Part shown: one piece after another, positions 17,815-26,293 of the stretch
Layout of the letters: each line of letters begins with the position of its first letter
Numbering within the stretch: the stretch's first letter is position 1
NCBI GenBank assembly: GCA_963765545.1
Contig: CAVXWW010000004.1
Coordinates: 682,001-746,000 of the forward strand
DNA from: JARRPM01 sp963765545
Lineage (GTDB): Bacteria > Pseudomonadota > Gammaproteobacteria > Pseudomonadales > Halieaceae
Direction of reading: 5' to 3'
Length of the DNA stretch: 64,000 nt
The notes under the pieces: generated by a model
What the model saw: the letters and a program-made list of their open reading frames with translations, nothing else
Databases searched by the model: none
What the model was told of the DNA's origin: nothing
Made by a program: the position numbers and the translations under genes

Positions 17815-18923
17815 GCCGCACCCGCCAACGCAGCCCGCAGCGGGGAAATCACCTTGTCATGCCGCCATCCCTGCCAGTGGCGCGGGCTCGTTACGGTCTC
17901 GCCTGCCGCCTCGCGCAACAGTAGTTCGTAATCCTTGCCTTGCAGCAGGGCTTCAGGGGCTGTCGACAATTCGCTGGCGATCGCCCTGGCCTGGGCCTTG
18001 ATCTGCTTCAAACGGTTGCGTTGCTGCGAATCCAGCGGTCCTGGCAGGCGTCCAGGCAGGTCACTCTCCGGTGTGAGGCGCTGGGTCGCGAGCAACTGCA
18101 GTAACTGATCCGCATTTCGGCGCATGGATTTTGCGTCCAGCCCCACCTCATCCTGCAGCTCAGAGAGTGTCTGGGGATTCATCAGCGCAAGGCGCATACA
18201 GGCCTGATCGTCAATAATCCAGCCGCGAGGTTTATCCCTGCGCCGCGCTGTCTCGTCCCGCCAGGTACAGACCGCCTCGAGGATAGCCAGCTGGCGTGGA
18301 TTCAGCTTCCAGGCCGTTTTGAACCGCTTCAGGAAATCCTTGTCCGGGCTGTTGTAGGCCGCGATCGCATCATCACCGTCCGCCAGCACCCAACCCTTCT
18401 TGCCCTGCTCCAGGCACAGCTGTTCCATGTGCCGCCAGACCGGTAACAACCATGCGACGTCCTGGGCAGCATATTCGCACTGGGAGGCGCTGAGCGGACG
18501 CCGCAACCAGTCGGAGGTTGTCTCGCCCTTGGGCAGGTCGACATCGCAAACCAGCTTGACTATAGCGCTGTACCCCATACCGAAACCCAGGTCCAGCAGC
18601 GCAGCCGCACGCTGGGTATCAAACAGCGGCTGCGGCAGCACGTCCAGCCAACGGCTGAAGACCTCAAGATCCTCACTGGCAGAATGCAGTACTTTGGTTA
18701 CGCGCTGATCACTGAGCAAGCTGGCCAGGGGCGCGGTGTCTGTGATGGCCAGGGGATCAATCAGCAGTGCCTCGTCACCAAAACACAGCTGCACCAGGGC
18801 CACCTGGGGATAAAAAGTATTGCGTCGCATGAACTCGGTATCGACTGCCACTACGGTGCAATCCGCCACGCCGACCAGTGCATCGGCCAATGCCGCGTCA
18901 GATTCGATCAGTTGCCAGTTCAT
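17811..18923 (-). CDS. rnd: Ribonuclease D
   Basis: A 370-residue 3'-5' exoribonuclease (E. coli 375) that trims tRNA and other small RNAs. The DEDD exonuclease motifs are visible: VAVDTEFMRR (Exo I), LHSASEDLEVF (Exo II) and YAAQDVAWLLPVW (Exo III). HRDC domains follow in the second half. ATG 18923 overlaps the recR stop by 4 bp, and the stop overlaps ycgL by 4 bp. Confidence 0.96.
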   Translation of the reverse strand: MNWQLIESDAALADALVGVADCTVVAVDTEFMRRNTFYPQVALVQLCFGDEALLIDPLAITDTAPLASLLSDQRVTKVLHSASEDLEVFSRWLDVLPQPLFDTQRAAALLDLGFGMGYSAIVKLVCDVDLPKGETTSDWLRRPLSASQCEYAAQDVAWLLPVWRHMEQLCLEQGKKGWVLADGDDAIAAYNSPDKDFLKRFKTAWKLNPRQLAILEAVCTWRDETARRRDKPRGWIIDDQACMRLALMNPQTLSELQDEVGLDAKSMRRNADQLLQLLATQRLTPESDLPGRLPGPLDSQQRNRLKQIKAQARAIASELSTAPEALLQGKDYELLLREAAGETVTSPRHWQGWRHDKVISPLRAALAGAA

Positions 18924-19525
18924 GATTGATTAACCGTCCTGCGACCCGACAGGGCATGGGCCAGGGTTGAGCCATCGACAAATTCCAGTTCCCCTCCCAG
19001 GGGCACTCCGTGGGCAATCCTGGAGACTTTGACCCCCTCCGCATGCAGCATATCGGTGAGATAGTACGCTGTAGCCTCTCCCTCGACCGTGGGGTTGGTG
19101 GCCAGGATAACTTCCGTTATCCCTTCATCGACGACACGTTGCTGAAACACTTCCAGGCCGATCTCTGCCGGGCCAATCCCGTCTATGGGGGAAAGATGCC
19201 CCATCAGGACAAAATAAATACCCTTGAACCCACCACTTTCTTCAATAGCCAGCACATCTGCCGGTGTTTCCACCACGCAAATGGTATGCGCATCCCGCTT
19301 CTGATCAGAACAGATCTCGCACACTTCCAGCTCGGTGAAATTCCGACAGCGGGTGCAATGATCGACGCGCTCCACCGCCTCTTCCAGTGCCCGGGCCAGC
19401 GCAATTGCACCCTGGCGGTCCCGCTCAAGCAAATGCAGGGTCATACGCTGGGCGGACTTGGGCCCTACCCCGGGCAAGCAGCGCAGGGCATCCATCAGGT
19501 TTTGCAGGGCGGGACTGAACTTCAC
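18920..19525 (-). CDS. recR: Recombination protein RecR
   Basis: A 201-residue protein, the standard RecR length. An N-terminal helix-hairpin-helix (LPGVGPKSAQRM) is followed by a four-cysteine zinc finger (CTRCRNF...CEICSD), a Toprim domain (ICVVETPADVLAIEE) and the C-terminal RIAHGVPLGGELEF signature. It acts with RecF/RecO to load RecA at gaps. It follows ybaB and dnaX in the classical order. Confidence 0.97.
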   Translation of the reverse strand: MKFSPALQNLMDALRCLPGVGPKSAQRMTLHLLERDRQGAIALARALEEAVERVDHCTRCRNFTELEVCEICSDQKRDAHTICVVETPADVLAIEESGGFKGIYFVLMGHLSPIDGIGPAEIGLEVFQQRVVDEGITEVILATNPTVEGEATAYYLTDMLHAEGVKVSRIAHGVPLGGELEFVDGSTLAHALSGRRTVNQS

Positions 19526-19541
19526 AGCGCCGGGTACCGTT

Positions 19542-19865
19542 TCAAAACGGCAACTTGAAGCCCGCGGGCAGGTTCAGGCCGGCGGTAAGGCCTGACATCG
19601 CCTCGCGATTATGCGCCTCCACCTTGCGCACGGCGTCGTTGACAGCCGCTGCCAGCAGATCCTCCAGGACCTCCTTGTCCTCGGACATAACGGCATCATC
19701 GATTGAAACACGCTTGATATCATGGCGGCCGGTCATCACCACCGTGACGAGTCCCGCTCCCGACTCACCCTGCACCTCGGCATTGGCGAGCTCTTCCTGT
19801 TTTTTCTGCATGTCGGCCTGCATTTTCTGGGCCTGCTGCATAAGGTCTGAAATATTTCCCTTCAT
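19542..19865 (-). CDS. ybaB: YbaB/EbfC nucleoid-associated protein
   Basis: A 107-residue protein with the typical N-terminus (MKGNISDLMQQAQKMQADMQ), the central G.V.V...G and the C-terminal GLNLPAGFKLPF. Members dimerise and bind DNA as small nucleoid proteins. It lies between dnaX and recR, as in E. coli. Confidence 0.96.
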   Translation of the reverse strand: MKGNISDLMQQAQKMQADMQKKQEELANAEVQGESGAGLVTVVMTGRHDIKRVSIDDAVMSEDKEVLEDLLAAAVNDAVRKVEAHNREAMSGLTAGLNLPAGFKLPF

Positions 19866-19889
19866 CTTTACTCCTAAAGCTACGCGGGT

Positions 19890-21656
19890 TCAGGGGTCTA
19901 AAGGTGCTATGGACGAGCGATCCAGCTCACCATCGAATCGCGTTATCAATTGCTGCAACAGGGGGTCTGCCTCTATGCAGGCGATTGCCGCCAACTGTCG
20001 CTCCTGCTGCAACCTCGCCTGGCGCTGGGCAGGTGTTTCTCCCACTATTTCTCCGGGCTCTACTGTGACTACCAGCGCTTTGTCGAAACAGGCCTCCAGG
20101 GCGCTACGGATTTTCTCGACGTGACCCTTGTTGAACAGGGCCGCATTCGCCTGGTCAAGCACGAAATGCAGGGTATTACCGTCGCAGCCGCGACACTCAC
20201 TGTTGATCGCTATGGTATACACAATTCCGCCCAGTCCCAACTGCTCGATCAGGCGATACCACTGACCGGGTTCAAACTGTTCAAGTGTCAGCACACTGTC
20301 CGGCGCCGCGGGCTCGGAGCCGGCATCAGGGCCGCTTTCAGCAGTTGTCGCCTGCGCAGGCGGCTGAACCTCCGGGGGTACTTGACGCGCTATCTTTTGC
20401 TCGACCGGCTCCGGGGCTGCAGCGGGTGTCTCGACTGCGGACGGCGGAGGCGACGCCGCCGGCGCCCTAGCGGGCTTTTTTACCGTGTCGTCGACCTCCC
20501 GGGCGACAGACTCTGCGGTAGCGGGCTCAACCGGGGCCAGGTCGTCAGGGCCAAGGCTTTCATCGATCACTGCCGCGGGGCGAAACGCTACCATCCGCAG
20601 CAATATCATTTCGAAGCCACTGCGCGGGTCCGAGGCCAGGGCGATATCTCGCTTGCCGTTGATGGCTATCTGATAAAACAGCTGCACATCCTCCGCAGTC
20701 ACGCCCTTTGCAAGCCCAGCTATTCGTTCTGCATCGCCCCAGCTGTTGTCAACAGCCTCGGGGACAATCTGTGCAACGGCGACCCGGTGCAGCATGGAAA
20801 TCAACTCATCGAGGCTGCCTTCAAAATCCGGGGCATGCTCCGCCATGTGCCTGACAATATCGAGAAGCTGCGCAGGCTGGCCAGCGGTCAGTGCTTCCAA
20901 CAGCTGGTAGATAAAGCTGAGTTCAACACTCCCAAGCATGCTGCGTACATCAGCTTCTGCCAGCGCACCTGAGCCGAAGGATATGGCCTGGTCGGTCAGG
21001 CTCAGGGCATCGCGCATGCTGCCGGCCGCCGCGCGGCCCAACAGCCACAGGGACGGGTCATCAAAGCTGATCATCTCCTGGTCCAGCACATGGCGCAGGT
21101 GACCTACGATCTGTTCGGGGGGCATATTTTTAAGGTTGAACTGGAGGCAGCGCGACAAAATAGTCACCGGCAGCTTCTGTGGATCGGTGGTGGCGAGCAG
21201 GAACTTGACGTGGGGCGGCGGTTCCTCGAGGGTTTTCAGCAACGCATTGAAGCTGTGGCTGGACAACATGTGCACCTCGTCTATCAGGTACACCTTGTAA
21301 CGGGAGCGCGTTGGCGCGTATTGCACGTTTTCCAGCAGCTCGCGGGTGTCTTCGACCCTGGTGCGGGATGCCGCATCGACCTCCAGCAGGTCTACGCTGC
21401 GACCCTCGGCGATTTCAAGGCAGGAGGAACACTCACCACAGGGCTGCGAACTGACCCCGCTTTCACAGTTGAGGCACTTGGCCAGAATTCGTGCAATGGT
21501 GGTTTTCCCCACCCCGCGGGTGCCGGTGAAAAGGTAGGCGTGGTGCAGGCGATCGTGATCCAGCGCGTTAACCAGGGCCTGGAGAACGTGTTCCTGGCCG
21601 ACCATTTCTCGAAAGGTCTTGGGTCGCCACTTGCGTGCGAGTACCTGGTAAGACAT
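19890..21656 (-). CDS. dnaX: DNA polymerase III gamma/tau subunit
   Basis: The 588-residue tau form organises the clamp loader and ties polymerase cores to the helicase. Walker A is GTRGVGKT (residues 45-52). The zinc module uses Cys64, 73, 76 and 79, with the same spacing as E. coli. Walker B is YLIDEVHML. A Pro/Ala-rich hinge (about 370-440) precedes the tau-specific C-terminal domain that binds polymerase alpha and DnaB. A -1 frameshift signal sits in this hinge and would give a 396-residue gamma. ybaB and recR follow; the ffs gene lies about 95 bp upstream on the same strand. Confidence 0.97.
   Translation of the reverse strand: MSYQVLARKWRPKTFREMVGQEHVLQALVNALDHDRLHHAYLFTGTRGVGKTTIARILAKCLNCESGVSSQPCGECSSCLEIAEGRSVDLLEVDAASRTRVEDTRELLENVQYAPTRSRYKVYLIDEVHMLSSHSFNALLKTLEEPPPHVKFLLATTDPQKLPVTILSRCLQFNLKNMPPEQIVGHLRHVLDQEMISFDDPSLWLLGRAAAGSMRDALSLTDQAISFGSGALAEADVRSMLGSVELSFIYQLLEALTAGQPAQLLDIVRHMAEHAPDFEGSLDELISMLHRVAVAQIVPEAVDNSWGDAERIAGLAKGVTAEDVQLFYQIAINGKRDIALASDPRSGFEMILLRMVAFRPAAVIDESLGPDDLAPVEPATAESVAREVDDTVKKPARAPAASPPPSAVETPAAAPEPVEQKIARQVPPEVQPPAQATTAESGPDAGSEPAAPDSVLTLEQFEPGQWYRLIEQLGLGGIVYTIAINSECRGCDGNTLHFVLDQANAALFNKGHVEKIRSALEACFDKALVVTVEPGEIVGETPAQRQARLQQERQLAAIACIEADPLLQQLITRFDGELDRSSIAPLDP
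20467..20500 (-). promoter_or_regulatory. Programmed -1 ribosomal frameshift signal in dnaX
   Basis: Minus strand. The slippery heptamer A-AAA-AAG (20481-20475) is in the same codon phase as in E. coli dnaX (GTA AAA AAG). An internal Shine-Dalgarno-like GGGAGG (20500-20495) lies 13 nt upstream. GC-rich sequence downstream can form hairpins, for example GGCGG paired with CCGCC. After slipping, the -1 frame reads AAA AAA GCC CGC and hits TAG at 20469-20467, giving a gamma form of 394 residues plus Ala-Arg. Confidence 0.8.
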
Positions 21657-21690
21657 GCAGGGTTTTGCCTTGGATCAACAAAAGAGGACT

Positions 21691-21718
21691 AGGATACACC
21701 AGCGGCGAGGCGACTCAA
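21691..21718 (-). promoter_or_regulatory. Possible dnaX promoter
   Basis: TTGAGT (21718-21713) and TATCCT (21696-21691) on the minus strand are 16 nt apart, between ffs and the dnaX ATG. The hexamers are moderate; read-through from ffs is an alternative. Confidence 0.35.
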
Positions 21719-21751
21719 AACGAATGCCGGGGATACTGCAAATGTAATGGA

Positions 21752-21852
21752 GGCGACCCAGACAGCCACACCCCGGCACACGAGTCGATAATTACCGTTG
21801 CTCCCTTCCGGGCCTGGCGGAGTTCACTATCTATCGTTGCGAGGGGACCGCC
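21752..21852 (-). ncRNA. ffs: 4.5S RNA, bacterial small signal recognition particle RNA
   Basis: The minus strand carries the SRP RNA domain IV: GCCAGGCCCGGAAGGGAGCA with a GGAA tetraloop between asymmetric internal loops. On each side lie CTCGCAACGATAG and CGTGTGCCGGGGTGTGGCTG, which closely follow E. coli 4.5S RNA. The ends GGCGGTCCC and GGGTCGCC pair to close the hairpin, giving about 101 nt. It binds Ffh to target membrane proteins. The ends are estimated from the closing stem. It sits upstream of dnaX, a placement also seen in other gammaproteobacteria. Confidence 0.95.
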
Positions 21853-21893
21853 TGGATCGCCATAACGTCTGCGAGCGGTCGCAGAAGGCGCGT

Positions 21894-21922
21894 ATTGTGC
21901 TCGAATCACCCAGGAGCTGCAA
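21894..21922 (-). promoter_or_regulatory. Predicted ffs promoter
   Basis: TTGCAG (21922-21917) and CACAAT (21899-21894) on the minus strand are 17 nt apart, followed by a GC-rich discriminator (ACGCGCC). The implied start leaves a 5' leader of about 35 nt, which would need trimming, as RNase P does for E. coli 4.5S RNA. Confidence 0.45.
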
Positions 21923-21942
21923 GCCGAGATCCAAATTCCACC

Positions 21943-21977
21943 TTGACTCGCATGTTAGAGCTAGTAACATTATGTTA
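21943..21977 (+). promoter_or_regulatory. Efflux operon promoter with three-half-site operator
   Basis: Half-sites ATGTTA (21952-21957), TAACAT (21965-21970) and ATGTTA (21972-21977) form two overlapping perfect inverted repeats: one with a 7-bp spacer and one with a 1-bp spacer. A -35-like TTGACT (21943-21948) precedes the array, and TAACAT (16-bp spacing) can serve as the -10, so a protein bound here would block RNA polymerase. The TetR-type product of 26294-26947 is the obvious candidate ligand; this is inferred. Confidence 0.55.
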
Positions 21978-22001
21978 ATCACTCTTACATTCGATAGGTT
22001 T

Positions 22002-23141
22002 ATGAAGAAAAACTCGCACCACGGACGCACCAGGCCCGCTCGGAAAAACGGTACCTTCGCAGGTATCGCTATTGCCGCTGTGTTTGTTGTGGTCGTGACA
22101 GGCCTGCTCGAGGCTCGAGTAGCACTAACCGAAGCGCCCGGCGTGCGGCAGCCACTCCCGGTGGCCGCTGTCTCTTACAAGGAACAGGACAGCTACACCC
22201 GTCCCGTTTCCTACCTGGGACTGGTATCGGCGGGCCGCAAAGCCACCCTGGGATTTGAAATGGCAGGCCAGATTGCCGCCTTTACACTGCGCGAAGGAGA
22301 CCCGGTTACACTGGGGCAGGAGATCGCCAGCCTGGACACCAGCGCCTTGCAGGCCCGGCGCAGGGCCACAGCAGCAGAACTGGAGCAGGCGCGCACTGAA
22401 CTGGAGCTGGGGCAACTCAAGGCCAGCAGGCAGCAGGACCTCATCGCTACAGGGGCTGTATCCAAAGAGGCATTCGATGACACCCGGTTGAGAGCCCGCG
22501 CACTGAGTTCCCAGGTGGAGGCCGTGGCCGCCCGCCTCGCCAGTATCGATATAGAACTGCAAAAGTCCCGACTGGTCGCACCCTACGACGGTGTCATCTC
22601 TGAACGGTTTGTCTACCAGGGGGCTGTGGTAAGCCCCGGAACCCCGGTTTTGCAGTTGGTAGAGTTGAGCAACCAGGAGGCACAGGTAGGTGTGCCCGCT
22701 TCCCTGGCCGGAAAACTGGAAATCGGAACCACCTACAGCCTTAAATTGCGCGACGGCAAAATCGATGTAGTGCTGTTGACGATCAGGCCTGACGTGGACC
22801 CCATGACCCGCACCACCCTGGCGGTATTTGCCATGCCGGCTGACGCCAATGCGCTTGACGGCGAGCCGGTAACCCTGGAGCACCGCGAACCAGTCGATAT
22901 GCGCGGTGGCTGGCTGCCGATGTCAGCCCTGCTGGAGGGCCAACGCGGGGTCTGGAACGTGCTTAAGATAGAAGCCGACGCCGAGCAATATCGCACCGTC
23001 AGGGAGGCAGTGGAAGTACTGGATATCCAGGGCGACAAGGTCTTTATGCGCGGTACCCTGACTACCGGTGACCGGGTTGTTGCCAGCGGGGTTCACAGGA
23101 TCACCCCGGGGACCCCGGTGGTTGTGGCGGAGGGCGACTGA
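22002..23141 (+). CDS. RND efflux periplasmic adaptor (membrane fusion protein)
   Basis: A 379-residue protein from ATG 22002, with AGG 5-6 nt upstream. ATG 21972 is also in frame but lies inside the operator. The N-terminus is basic, then hydrophobic (GIAIAAVFVVVVTGLL), anchoring the protein in the inner membrane. Next come split lipoyl halves (GFEMAGQIAAFTLREGD; KSRLVAPYDGVISERFV), an alpha-hairpin coiled coil between them, and a beta-barrel with a membrane-proximal domain. It bridges the RND pump and an outer-membrane channel. No channel gene is present, so one must be encoded elsewhere. The pump gene starts 1 bp after the stop. Confidence 0.93.
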   Translation: MKKNSHHGRTRPARKNGTFAGIAIAAVFVVVVTGLLEARVALTEAPGVRQPLPVAAVSYKEQDSYTRPVSYLGLVSAGRKATLGFEMAGQIAAFTLREGDPVTLGQEIASLDTSALQARRRATAAELEQARTELELGQLKASRQQDLIATGAVSKEAFDDTRLRARALSSQVEAVAARLASIDIELQKSRLVAPYDGVISERFVYQGAVVSPGTPVLQLVELSNQEAQVGVPASLAGKLEIGTTYSLKLRDGKIDVVLLTIRPDVDPMTRTTLAVFAMPADANALDGEPVTLEHREPVDMRGGWLPMSALLEGQRGVWNVLKIEADAEQYRTVREAVEVLDIQGDKVFMRGTLTTGDRVVASGVHRITPGTPVVVAEGD

Positions 23142-23142
23142 G

Positions 23143-26100
23143 ATGCTCGCCCGTTATATTTACAGGAACTCAAGGTACTTCACTCTTTTCATCGTCTGCG
23201 TACTCGCGGTCGGCATTACCAGCTTTCGATCCATAGCCCGCCAGGAAGACCCTACCCTGACCAATTTCGTGGGCAGCATCACCACCTTTTTCCCCGGCTC
23301 TACCCCGGATCGCGTCGAGGCCCTGGTGACCAGGCCGCTGGAGGACGAGCTACGCAAGATACCGGAAATTGACGAACTGTGGTCAACGTCCACCAGCGGC
23401 GTGTCGCTGGTCAATATACGGCTGATCGATACGCTGCCTGATCAGGCCCTTGAAAGCGCCTGGTCAGAGATACGGGACGCAATGGCCGAGGCCTCCAGGC
23501 AATTCCCGGCCGGCGCCGGTGAGCCGGATTTTGATAACGACCGCTTTGCTTCGTTTACCGCAATTGTTGCACTGTCGTCCGAAGGGCCGCAGGACATGCC
23601 CCTCTCGCTGCTGAATCGCATGGCCGGGGACTTCGCTGACCGGGCCCGCAATCTGCACAACACGAAGCTGGCAGAATTGTTCGGGGAGCCACTCGAAGAA
23701 ATCCGGGTCGAGGTGGACGAGGCCGCCCTGGTATCCCGGGGGCTCAGCCTGCAGCAGCTTGCCCTCGCCCTGCAGGCCGCTGACGCCAAGATCGCCTCCG
23801 GGCGCGCTTCCGGGGCCGGCACCGATATGCTCATAGAGCTGGCCGGTGATTTTGACTCCATGGAGCGCATCCGGCAGGTCATCGTCAACACCTCGGCTGA
23901 CGGCAGCGCAACCCGGGTTGCGGACATCGCCAACGTGTACAAGGCAGCTGTCACGCCACCACCCGCTATGGCAATGGCCCAGGGCCGGCCGGGGATACTG
24001 GTAGGCGTGACGATGAAGAGCGGCAAGCAGGTGGACGTGTGGAGCCTCGCATTCAATGAACTGGTGGAGGAATTCCGCAGCGAGTCGGCGGCCGGCCTGA
24101 AGGTCGAAGTCAGCTACGACCAGAGCAAGTATACCGAGACGCGCCTGCGCGATGTTGCGAAAAACCTGGCGATCGGGGTCGCGCTGGTGATTCTCGTACT
24201 CTTGTTCACGCTGGGCTGGCGGGCGGCGGTGGTCGTCGCGGTAATACTGCCGCTGTGCGGGCTGATCTCCATTATTGTCATGGAGCGCATGGGGCTCGCG
24301 CTGCACCAGATGTCTGTGAGCGGCTTGATCGTGGCCCTGGGCCTGCTGGTTGACGGTTCTATCGTGATGACTGACGAGGTGCGCAAACGGCTGGTCGATG
24401 GTCATAGCCCGATAGAAGCCATCGCCCAATCGGTCCATCGGCTGCGCGTGCCGCTCATCTCCTCGGCGGTAACCACGGTGCTGGCCTTTATGCCAATGGC
24501 TATAGTACCGGGACCCGCCGGCGACTTTGTCGGAAGTATCGCCAAGGCCGTTATCATTATGCTGGCCACCTCCACACTGCTGGCGCTGATTATTACACCG
24601 GTGCTGGCGGCCTGGTTGCTGCCGCGTAACACAGGCAATCGCCACAGCTGGTTGGTCAATGGCGCCGAGAGTGGCAAAGCCGGCGCCTGGCTGGTAAGTG
24701 CCATGGATTGGAGTCTGCGTCACCCACTGGCCTCGATAGCGCTATCGCTGTCGCTGCCCTTGAGCGGCTTCCTGGTATTCCCCACACTCACCGCCCAGTT
24801 CTTCCCGGGTACGGACAGGGACCAGATGTATGTGCAGGTGAAGCTCGCCGACGGTCGTTCAATTTATGACACCCAGGCGCTGGTCAAGAAAATCGACAAA
24901 ACGCTGCGGGACGACCCCCTGGTCCGCCGGGTGGACTGGAGCATTGGCGAAAGTGCGCCCGCCTTTTACTACAACATGTACCGCTTCCGGGAGAGGATGC
25001 CCTCCTGGGCCGAGGCGCTGGTGTTGACTACCGATGAAAAACAGACCGATGCACTTATTGACAGCCTGCAGACAGAGCTGAACCGGGAATTTCCCGAGGC
25101 GCGCATTGTCGTGCGTGGTATGGACCAGGGCCCGCCCGTGCTCGCCCCACTGGAGGTTGAGATCTACGGGCCTAACCTGGAGGTCTTGCAAACACTGGGC
25201 GAGCAGGTCAGGCAGCGGATGGAGAATATTCCCCAGGTCACCCACACCAATGTCGACCTGATAGGCGGGGCCCCAAAGCTGGTTTTCGCGCTGGAAGAGG
25301 AAAAACTGCGCCTGGCCCGCATTCAGCTTAGCGATACGGCAACAGCACTGAATGATTCTCTGCTGGGCCGGGTTGGCGGAGAAGTCCTGGAAGGTACCGA
25401 GCGACTGCCCGTGAGAGTGCGCCTGCGAGAGCAGGACTGGGGAACAACAGAGCGAATATCCGATATCCGGATACCGGTGCCGGCGCGGCCGGAACTGGCG
25501 CAATCGGGCCTTATCGGGGGCATCCCCCTCAGTGCCATTGGCAGGGCTGACCTGGTGCCGGCCCAGAGCCCGATTTCACGGCGCAATGGACAAAGAATGA
25601 ACACGGTTTCGGGATTTATCAAACGCGGGGTTCTGCCACAGGAGGCGCTCGATGTGCTGCGGCAGGAGATGGAGCTGCACCCGGTTGCCATGCCCCCGGG
25701 TTACTCATTCAGCTTCGGTGGGGATAGCGAAGAGCGGGCCAAGGTCATAGAAAAACTGATGGCACCCCTGGGACTTATCATGTCGGCAATGCTGGCGACG
25801 CTGGTGCTTACCTTCAATTCCTGGCGCCTGACCGCCATTTCCCTGCTGGTATGCGTTTGCTCCCTGGGTCTGTCCTTACTGTCACTGGCGATATTCGCCT
25901 ACCCCTTTGGTATTCAGGCGGTGATCGGTGTCATCGGTTCGATTGGTGTTTCCATTAACGCCGCTATCATTATCATGACCGCCCTGCAGGAGAATCAGGG
26001 CGCCGCCGCCGGTGGTCTGTTTGCAATACGCTCTGTGGTCATGGATTCGAGTCGACATATTATTTCCACAACCGTAACCACCTTCGGTGGCTTTTTACCC

Positions 26101-26277
26101 CTGATACTCGAGGGAAGCCAGTTCTGGCCGCCCTTTGCCATGGCCATTGCCGGCGGGGTATTACTGTCTACCGTTATTTCCTTCTTCCTGGTGCCGCCGC
26201 TATATGCAGTGACGATGAATATCGGACGCAAGCGCCGCGCCAGGGATGCGTTCGCCGCAGCGCAAACTGGCCCGTGA
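23143..26277 (+). CDS. RND-family efflux pump, AcrB-like permease
   Basis: A 1044-residue inner-membrane pump with the usual plan: one helix, a large periplasmic domain, six helices, and repeat. ATG 23143 directly follows the adaptor stop and gives the normal MLARYIYRNSRYF start; the open frame upstream overlaps the adaptor. The TM4 relay reads GLLVDGSIVMTDE, keeping Asp404 but with Gly405 in place of the second Asp of AcrB. In TM10, GVSINAAII has Asn939 where AcrB has its essential Lys. It thus belongs to a divergent RND subgroup. Substrates are unknown. It is coupled to the adaptor and followed 16 bp later by the TetR gene. Confidence 0.93.
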   Translation: MLARYIYRNSRYFTLFIVCVLAVGITSFRSIARQEDPTLTNFVGSITTFFPGSTPDRVEALVTRPLEDELRKIPEIDELWSTSTSGVSLVNIRLIDTLPDQALESAWSEIRDAMAEASRQFPAGAGEPDFDNDRFASFTAIVALSSEGPQDMPLSLLNRMAGDFADRARNLHNTKLAELFGEPLEEIRVEVDEAALVSRGLSLQQLALALQAADAKIASGRASGAGTDMLIELAGDFDSMERIRQVIVNTSADGSATRVADIANVYKAAVTPPPAMAMAQGRPGILVGVTMKSGKQVDVWSLAFNELVEEFRSESAAGLKVEVSYDQSKYTETRLRDVAKNLAIGVALVILVLLFTLGWRAAVVVAVILPLCGLISIIVMERMGLALHQMSVSGLIVALGLLVDGSIVMTDEVRKRLVDGHSPIEAIAQSVHRLRVPLISSAVTTVLAFMPMAIVPGPAGDFVGSIAKAVIIMLATSTLLALIITPVLAAWLLPRNTGNRHSWLVNGAESGKAGAWLVSAMDWSLRHPLASIALSLSLPLSGFLVFPTLTAQFFPGTDRDQMYVQVKLADGRSIYDTQALVKKIDKTLRDDPLVRRVDWSIGESAPAFYYNMYRFRERMPSWAEALVLTTDEKQTDALIDSLQTELNREFPEARIVVRGMDQGPPVLAPLEVEIYGPNLEVLQTLGEQVRQRMENIPQVTHTNVDLIGGAPKLVFALEEEKLRLARIQLSDTATALNDSLLGRVGGEVLEGTERLPVRVRLREQDWGTTERISDIRIPVPARPELAQSGLIGGIPLSAIGRADLVPAQSPISRRNGQRMNTVSGFIKRGVLPQEALDVLRQEMELHPVAMPPGYSFSFGGDSEERAKVIEKLMAPLGLIMSAMLATLVLTFNSWRLTAISLLVCVCSLGLSLLSLAIFAYPFGIQAVIGVIGSIGVSINAAIIIMTALQENQGAAAGGLFAIRSVVMDSSRHIISTTVTTFGGFLPLILEGSQFWPPFAMAIAGGVLLSTVISFFLVPPLYAVTMNIGRKRRARDAFAAAQTGP

Positions 26278-26293
26278 GCTGTTAGAGTGAACT

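Noticed and set aside
19950..20972. A 340-codon plus-strand ORF opposite dnaX
   Set aside because: It is a Cys/Arg-rich shadow frame without a ribosome site; dnaX is certain on the other strand.
21798..22001. Upstream extension of the efflux adaptor
   Set aside because: The extension reads through the 4.5S RNA gene and the operator. ATG 22002 has the ribosome site and the proper membrane-anchor start.
23464..24723. A 419-codon ORF antisense to the RND pump
   Set aside because: It has His/Gln/Arg-rich low-complexity composition, no family features, and lies fully opposite a strong pump gene. It is a shadow of GC-rich codon use.
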